From: CAZHAC01 sp964383855
Lineage (GTDB): Bacteria > Chloroflexota > Dormibacteria > Dormibacterales > Dormibacteraceae
DNA length: 32,456 bases
Reading direction: 5' to 3'
Assembly (NCBI GenBank): GCA_964383855.1
Contig: CAYLIP010000030.1
Span: forward strand, 1 to 32,456
The position numbers were made by a program, and so were the translations under genes. Under the pieces are notes generated by a model that was not told the origin of the DNA, ran no database searches, and was given only the letters and a program-made list of their open reading frames with translations. Every line of letters begins with the position of its first letter. Positions within the stretch are counted from its first letter, which is position 1. This document shows, piece after piece, positions 29,699 through 32,456 of the stretch.

Positions 29699-30624
29699 TT
29701 GCTTCCGGGCGAGCTCCCGTCGGGGACTGCCGCGATCGTCGCCCGCAGCGCCTGCGCGGCGCCCAGCAGGGCCGCCGACTCGTAAGGGACGACCAGGGTC
29801 GAGTTCTGGCTGTCCGCCCACTTGGCGAGGGTGTCCAGCTGGAGGATCGACACCAGCGTGGGGTCGGGGTTCCCGGCATGGATGGCCTTGTAGACGGTCT
29901 GGATCGCCTGCGCGCGGCCCTCCGCCTGCAGGATCTGCGCCTGCCGCTGGCCCTCGGAGTAGAGGATGGCGGCCTGCTTCTGCCCCTCGGCGTTCTTGAT
30001 CGCGGCCTGCTTGGTGCCCTCGGCCACGTTGATCGCCGACTGCTGCTGGCCCTCCGACTGGAGGATGGCGGCGCGCTTTTCCTGGTCGGCCTGCTTCTGC
30101 AGCGCCATCGCCTGGAGGATCTGCTGGGGCGGGACGATGTCGACGATCTCGATCCGGTTGATCCGGATGCCCCACTTGTCGGTGACCGTCTCCATCTGTA
30201 TCTGAAGCTGGGCGTTGATCTGCTCGCGCTGGCTCAGGGCGTCGTCAAGCGTCATGGCGCCGAAGACCGCGCGCAGCGTGGTGCGTGAGAGCTGGTCGAC
30301 GGCGACGAAGTAGTTGCTGACCTGGAAGAGCGCGAGTCGCGGGTCGACCACCTGGCTGAAGATGGTGGCGTTGACCGCGACCGAGACGTTGTCCTTCGTG
30401 ATCACGTCCTGGCGGTCGCCGGTGCGCGGGGTCTCGCGCATGTCGACCAGGACCATGGCGTCGATGAAGGGCACGAGGAAGGTGATGCCGGGATTGCGGA
30501 CGCTGTGGAACTGCCCCAGCCGCTTGACCACGCCGACCAGGCCCTGCTGCACGATCCTGACGGAGCGGAACAGGATGACCAGCGCGAAGAGAACGACGAG
30601 GATCGCGATTACAAGGGCGGGCAT
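29695..30624 (-). CDS. SPFH/band-7 slipin-family membrane protein
   Basis: 309 residues. A single N-terminal membrane segment (about 3-20, ALVIAILVVLFALVILF) is followed by the SPFH domain: VQQGLVGVVKRLGQF, NPGITFLVPFIDAM, then VDMRETPRTGDRQDVITKDNVSVAV. Next is a long coiled coil with repeated A-x-x-x-EG heptads (ILQSEGQQQ, AEGTKQA, AEGQKQA, SEGQRQA, AEGRAQA), the usual oligomerisation region. Slipins form ring-shaped membrane microdomain scaffolds. Start ATG at 30624 has an AGGAGG five bases upstream, one of the best Shine-Dalgarno sites in the window. It follows the nfeD gene by 31 bp, the standard NfeD-SPFH partnership. Confidence 0.95.
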   Translation of the reverse strand: MPALVIAILVVLFALVILFRSVRIVQQGLVGVVKRLGQFHSVRNPGITFLVPFIDAMVLVDMRETPRTGDRQDVITKDNVSVAVNATIFSQVVDPRLALFQVSNYFVAVDQLSRTTLRAVFGAMTLDDALSQREQINAQLQIQMETVTDKWGIRINRIEIVDIVPPQQILQAMALQKQADQEKRAAILQSEGQQQSAINVAEGTKQAAIKNAEGQKQAAILYSEGQRQAQILQAEGRAQAIQTVYKAIHAGNPDPTLVSILQLDTLAKWADSQNSTLVVPYESAALLGAAQALRATIAAVPDGSSPGSK

Positions 30625-30655
30625 ACGTACCTCCTGGCAACCGGGGGCGACCCGG

Positions 30656-31084
30656 TCATGGTGCGACCACCAGGGTCGCTTGACGGATCTCGACCACCCG
30701 GACCTGCTGTCCGGCCTGTACCGGCGCCCCGCTTGCCGAAACGGCCGGCCACCGCTCGCCCATGATCTGCACGTGACCGGGGCGGAGCGAGTCCGGTATT
30801 GCCTCGATGACGACCGCGGTGCGGCCGACCATCTCCTGGGCGCCCGAGAGCAGCACCGGCGTTCGGCGCCGTTCCAGGTAGCGCATCAGCGGCGGCCTGG
30901 CCAGCAGCAAACCGGCGACGGCGATGGCGAAGAAGATGAGTCCCTGCCAGAGCAGGTCGAGTCCAAGCCAGGCAGCCAGCGCCGCTCCCAGGGCGGCCAC
31001 GGTCACGAAGAGCGCGAAGAGAGCGACCGTCATGACCTCGGCGACGGCGAAGACGATCGCCACCACCACCCAGACAACGGCCAT
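30656..31084 (-). CDS. NfeD-family membrane protein (short, NfeD1b-like)
   Basis: 142 residues. An N-terminal set of hydrophobic segments, VVWVVVAIVFAVAEVMTVAL and LALARPPLM region, is followed by a C-terminal OB-fold domain of about 60 residues (GAQEMVGRTAVVIEAI, RPGHVQIMGERWPAVS, AGQQVRVVEIRQATLVVAP). It lacks the ClpP-like protease domain of long NfeD proteins, so it is the short form that pairs with slipins and is thought to steer SPFH assembly. Start is the ATG at 31084, with GGGAGGGG about 10 nt upstream. Frame is open far upstream but that is a shadow of the divergent PPOX and DinB genes. Confidence 0.9.
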   Translation of the reverse strand: MAVVWVVVAIVFAVAEVMTVALFALFVTVAALGAALAAWLGLDLLWQGLIFFAIAVAGLLLARPPLMRYLERRRTPVLLSGAQEMVGRTAVVIEAIPDSLRPGHVQIMGERWPAVSASGAPVQAGQQVRVVEIRQATLVVAP

Positions 31085-31139
31085 CTCTCCATCCCCTCCC
31101 GCGAGATTCGAGGCCACCGGCGACCCGCGCTCGGAGCGG

Positions 31140-31146
31140 TAGCTTA
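31140..31146. promoter_or_regulatory. Overlapping divergent -10 elements (TAGCTT / TAAGCT)
   Basis: TAGCTT at 31140-31145 on the plus strand predicts a start at 31152, exactly the first base of the PPOX GTG. TAAGCT from 31146 to 31141 on the minus strand predicts a start near 31134 for the nfeD operon, a leader of about 50 nt with a Shine-Dalgarno. Confidence 0.43.
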
Positions 31147-31151
31147 ATCCG

Positions 31152-31565
31152 GTGCTGGCACAAGGGGAGATGCGCAAGCGCGTGGCGGCCGCCCGGGTCG
31201 CGACGCTGGCCACCATCCGGCCCGACGGGGCCCCGCACGTGGTTCCCTTCTGCTTCGTTCTTGCCGGCGACTCGATCCTCTCTGCTGTCGACTCCAAGCC
31301 CAAGGCGACGCGCCGCCTGGCGCGCCTCGAGAACGTCCGCCATGACCCGCGCGTGGCCGTGCTGGTGGACGAGTGGTCCGAGGACTGGCGGCGGCTGTGG
31401 TGGATCCGCATCGAGGGTCGAGCCACGGTGCTCGAGCCGGGCGCCGAGTCGGGGGCCGCGCTCCGCAGCCTGGCCGCCAAGTACGAGCAGTACCGGGTCC
31501 ACCCACCCCAAGGGCCGGTGCTGGCGATAAGCGCCGAGCGCTGGAGCGGCTGGTCGGCATCGTGA
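31152..31565 (+). CDS. PPOX-class, probable F420-dependent oxidoreductase (Rv0121-like)
   Basis: 137 residues, split-barrel flavin/F420-binding fold. The N-terminal part AARVATLATIRPDGAPHVVP is the common core; AVDSKPKATRRLARLENV and the distinctive EDWRRLWWIRIEGRATVLE match the TIGR03668 group typified by mycobacterial Rv0121, for which F420 use is proposed. If correct, the organism makes coenzyme F420; that is inference because no F420 synthesis gene is here. FMN use is the alternative. The GTG at 31152 coincides with the predicted transcription start. The stop overlaps the DinB gene as GTGA. Confidence 0.87.
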   Translation: MLAQGEMRKRVAAARVATLATIRPDGAPHVVPFCFVLAGDSILSAVDSKPKATRRLARLENVRHDPRVAVLVDEWSEDWRRLWWIRIEGRATVLEPGAESGAALRSLAAKYEQYRVHPPQGPVLAISAERWSGWSAS

Positions 31566-32335
31566 CCACCGCCTTCCTCGATCTTCTCGAGCGGCTGGCC
31601 GCCATCCGCGACCAGGACATGGGCAGGCCCTGGCGCTGGCCCGACCGTGAGGGCGGCGAGCTCGAGATCCGCTACGTCCACTGGCGCATCTACGAGACGG
31701 AATCGAGAGCCCTGGTCGACGCGCCCCCACCCGGGGCCGAGGCCGCAGCCATCATGGACCGGGTCCAAGCGGAGTTCGGCGACCTGAGAGGCCTGCTGGC
31801 GGGCCAGCCTGACCACGTCTTCGATGCCGCACCCGCCGCCGGCGAGTGGAGCGTGCGGGAGACCCTGGCGCACACGCTGCTCGTCGACCGCCGCTACCTG
31901 CTGCAGACGCGGCACGCGATCGAGCGGAGGGACGGCGAACCAGTTTACATCCAGCTGTCGACCGAGCTGGAGCCTGACGAGCGGGCGGGCGGCGCGCGTG
32001 ACTGGATCGAGCGCCTGGCCACCGCGCGCGCTGACTTTGACGCTTTCGGGCGGGCGCTCTCGCCTGACGTGCTGACCCGGCCAACCAGGTGGGGCGGCTA
32101 CGAGGTCGACGTGCGCTTCCGCCTCCACCGTGCCGCCGCCCACATCGCCGAGCACACGACCCAGGTCGAGAGGGCGCTGCAGGCCCTCGGCCCCAGGCCT
32201 TCGGAGGCGCGCCATGTGGTTCGACGCATCTCAGCGGTGCGGGGTGCGCACGAGCGCCGGACCCCGATCGCCCAGCTCGCCGAGCTGGATCGGGCGCACC
32301 ACGCCCTCCTGGACACCATCAACGCCACCCCCTGA
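31562..32335 (+). CDS. DinB-family four-helix metal-binding protein
   Basis: 257 residues. DinB/YfiT-like proteins are four-helix bundles with a three-histidine metal site, often thiol-dependent transferases or damage-inducible proteins. Here GEWSVRETLAHTLLVDRRYL carries one conserved His, and RLHRAAAHIAEHTTQVERAL carries the second cluster. There is an extra N-terminal segment of about 85 residues before the DinB core. GTG at 31562 is within the GTGA overlap with the PPOX gene, so the two are translationally coupled. Substrate unknown. The upstream open stretch from 31373 is a shadow of PPOX. Confidence 0.84.
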   Translation: MTTAFLDLLERLAAIRDQDMGRPWRWPDREGGELEIRYVHWRIYETESRALVDAPPPGAEAAAIMDRVQAEFGDLRGLLAGQPDHVFDAAPAAGEWSVRETLAHTLLVDRRYLLQTRHAIERRDGEPVYIQLSTELEPDERAGGARDWIERLATARADFDAFGRALSPDVLTRPTRWGGYEVDVRFRLHRAAAHIAEHTTQVERALQALGPRPSEARHVVRRISAVRGAHERRTPIAQLAELDRAHHALLDTINATP

Positions 32336-32456
32336 TCAAAGCCCTCACGTGCCGCATCGGGTAGCTGATAGGCGCCGTCCGGCTGTTCCGACGCTCGAAC
32401 GGTGCAGGCAGATTGTCTGCGGCTTAGTCACAAGACCCCGCCAGGGTGCTGGCGAT
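32336..32456. other. Gene-free tail with two short hairpins
   Basis: Less GC-rich than the rest. It contains GCAGA-TTG-TCTGC (32408-32420) and CGCCAG-GGTG-CTGGCG (32439-32454), neither with a T-run. No coding frame, tRNA or known RNA motif was recognised. It could be the promoter region of the next gene or the edge of a repeat that continues outside the window. Confidence 0.4.

Noticed and set aside
31373..31561. N-terminal extension of the DinB gene
   Set aside because: The extension lies inside the PPOX coding region in another frame and is low complexity; the GTGA overlap at 31562 is the better start.
32336..32456. tRNA, tmRNA or RNase P RNA at the window end
   Set aside because: No cloverleaf, no tag-peptide frame and no conserved core motif was found.

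Overview
The window is about 32.5 kb of GC-rich (roughly 70 %) bacterial chromosome that looks like part of a scaffolded draft or metagenome-assembled genome: it contains two runs of exactly 100 Ns (6297-6396 and 23836-23935), and both sit in repeat sequence. Gene content, high GC, heavy GTG/TTG start use and TANNNT promoters directly in front of start codons suggest a Terrabacteria-type lineage such as Chloroflexota or Candidatus Dormibacterota. That placement is inference; no rRNA or tRNA is present to test it. I found no prophage, complete insertion sequence or CRISPR array.

Layout. 1-1701 (-): rsmE 5' end, a polytopic membrane protein and a family-4-like uracil-DNA glycosylase. 1673-2134 (+): a small metallophosphoesterase whose 5' end overlaps the glycosylase. 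2131-4766 (-): two tandem family-2 glycosyltransferases and a short archaeal-type nicotinate phosphoribosyltransferase. 4799-6225 (+): the Mrp/ApbC Fe-S carrier and a DUF971 protein. 6226-6732: double-hairpin repeat, gap and a DUF559 endonuclease. 6775-10428: DUF3048 lipoprotein-like protein, carboxymuconolactone-decarboxylase-family protein, PHP phosphoesterase, thioredoxin reductase. 10457-12737 (+): TPP riboswitch, NCS1 permease, thiD. 12773-18616: a cell-surface block with DUF4012 protein, sortase, strong bidirectional terminator, a sortase-anchored surface protein with an FPNTA motif, a BY-kinase for polysaccharide export and an Asp-box propeller protein. 18627-20741: LutB-LutA fusion. 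20782-25194: an uncharacterised block with a degenerate kinase-like membrane protein, an SH3b membrane protein, a tandem DUF4388-like protein, repeats, and a ubiquitin-like/MinD ATPase fusion. 25310-29283: pepA, dxs, MOSC protein. 29288-31084 (-): NfeD, slipin, DUF2203. 31152-32335 (+): F420-type PPOX protein and DinB protein.

The main cross-cutting observation is how genes start. At least a dozen have a TANNNT -10 element placed so that the predicted transcription start is 0-8 nt before the start codon, which implies leaderless or nearly leaderless mRNAs. In three cases the TAG stop of the upstream gene forms the first half of the next gene's -10 box. Three genes (DUF971, DUF4012, MOSC) appear to start with CTG. 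Downstream cistrons are commonly joined by 4-nt GTGA or CTGA overlaps.

The most interesting biological candidates are the sortase/FPNTA-substrate/DUF4012 surface module, the pseudokinase-SH3b-DUF4388 block next to a YukD-like/MinD fusion, and the LutB-LutA single-chain fusion.
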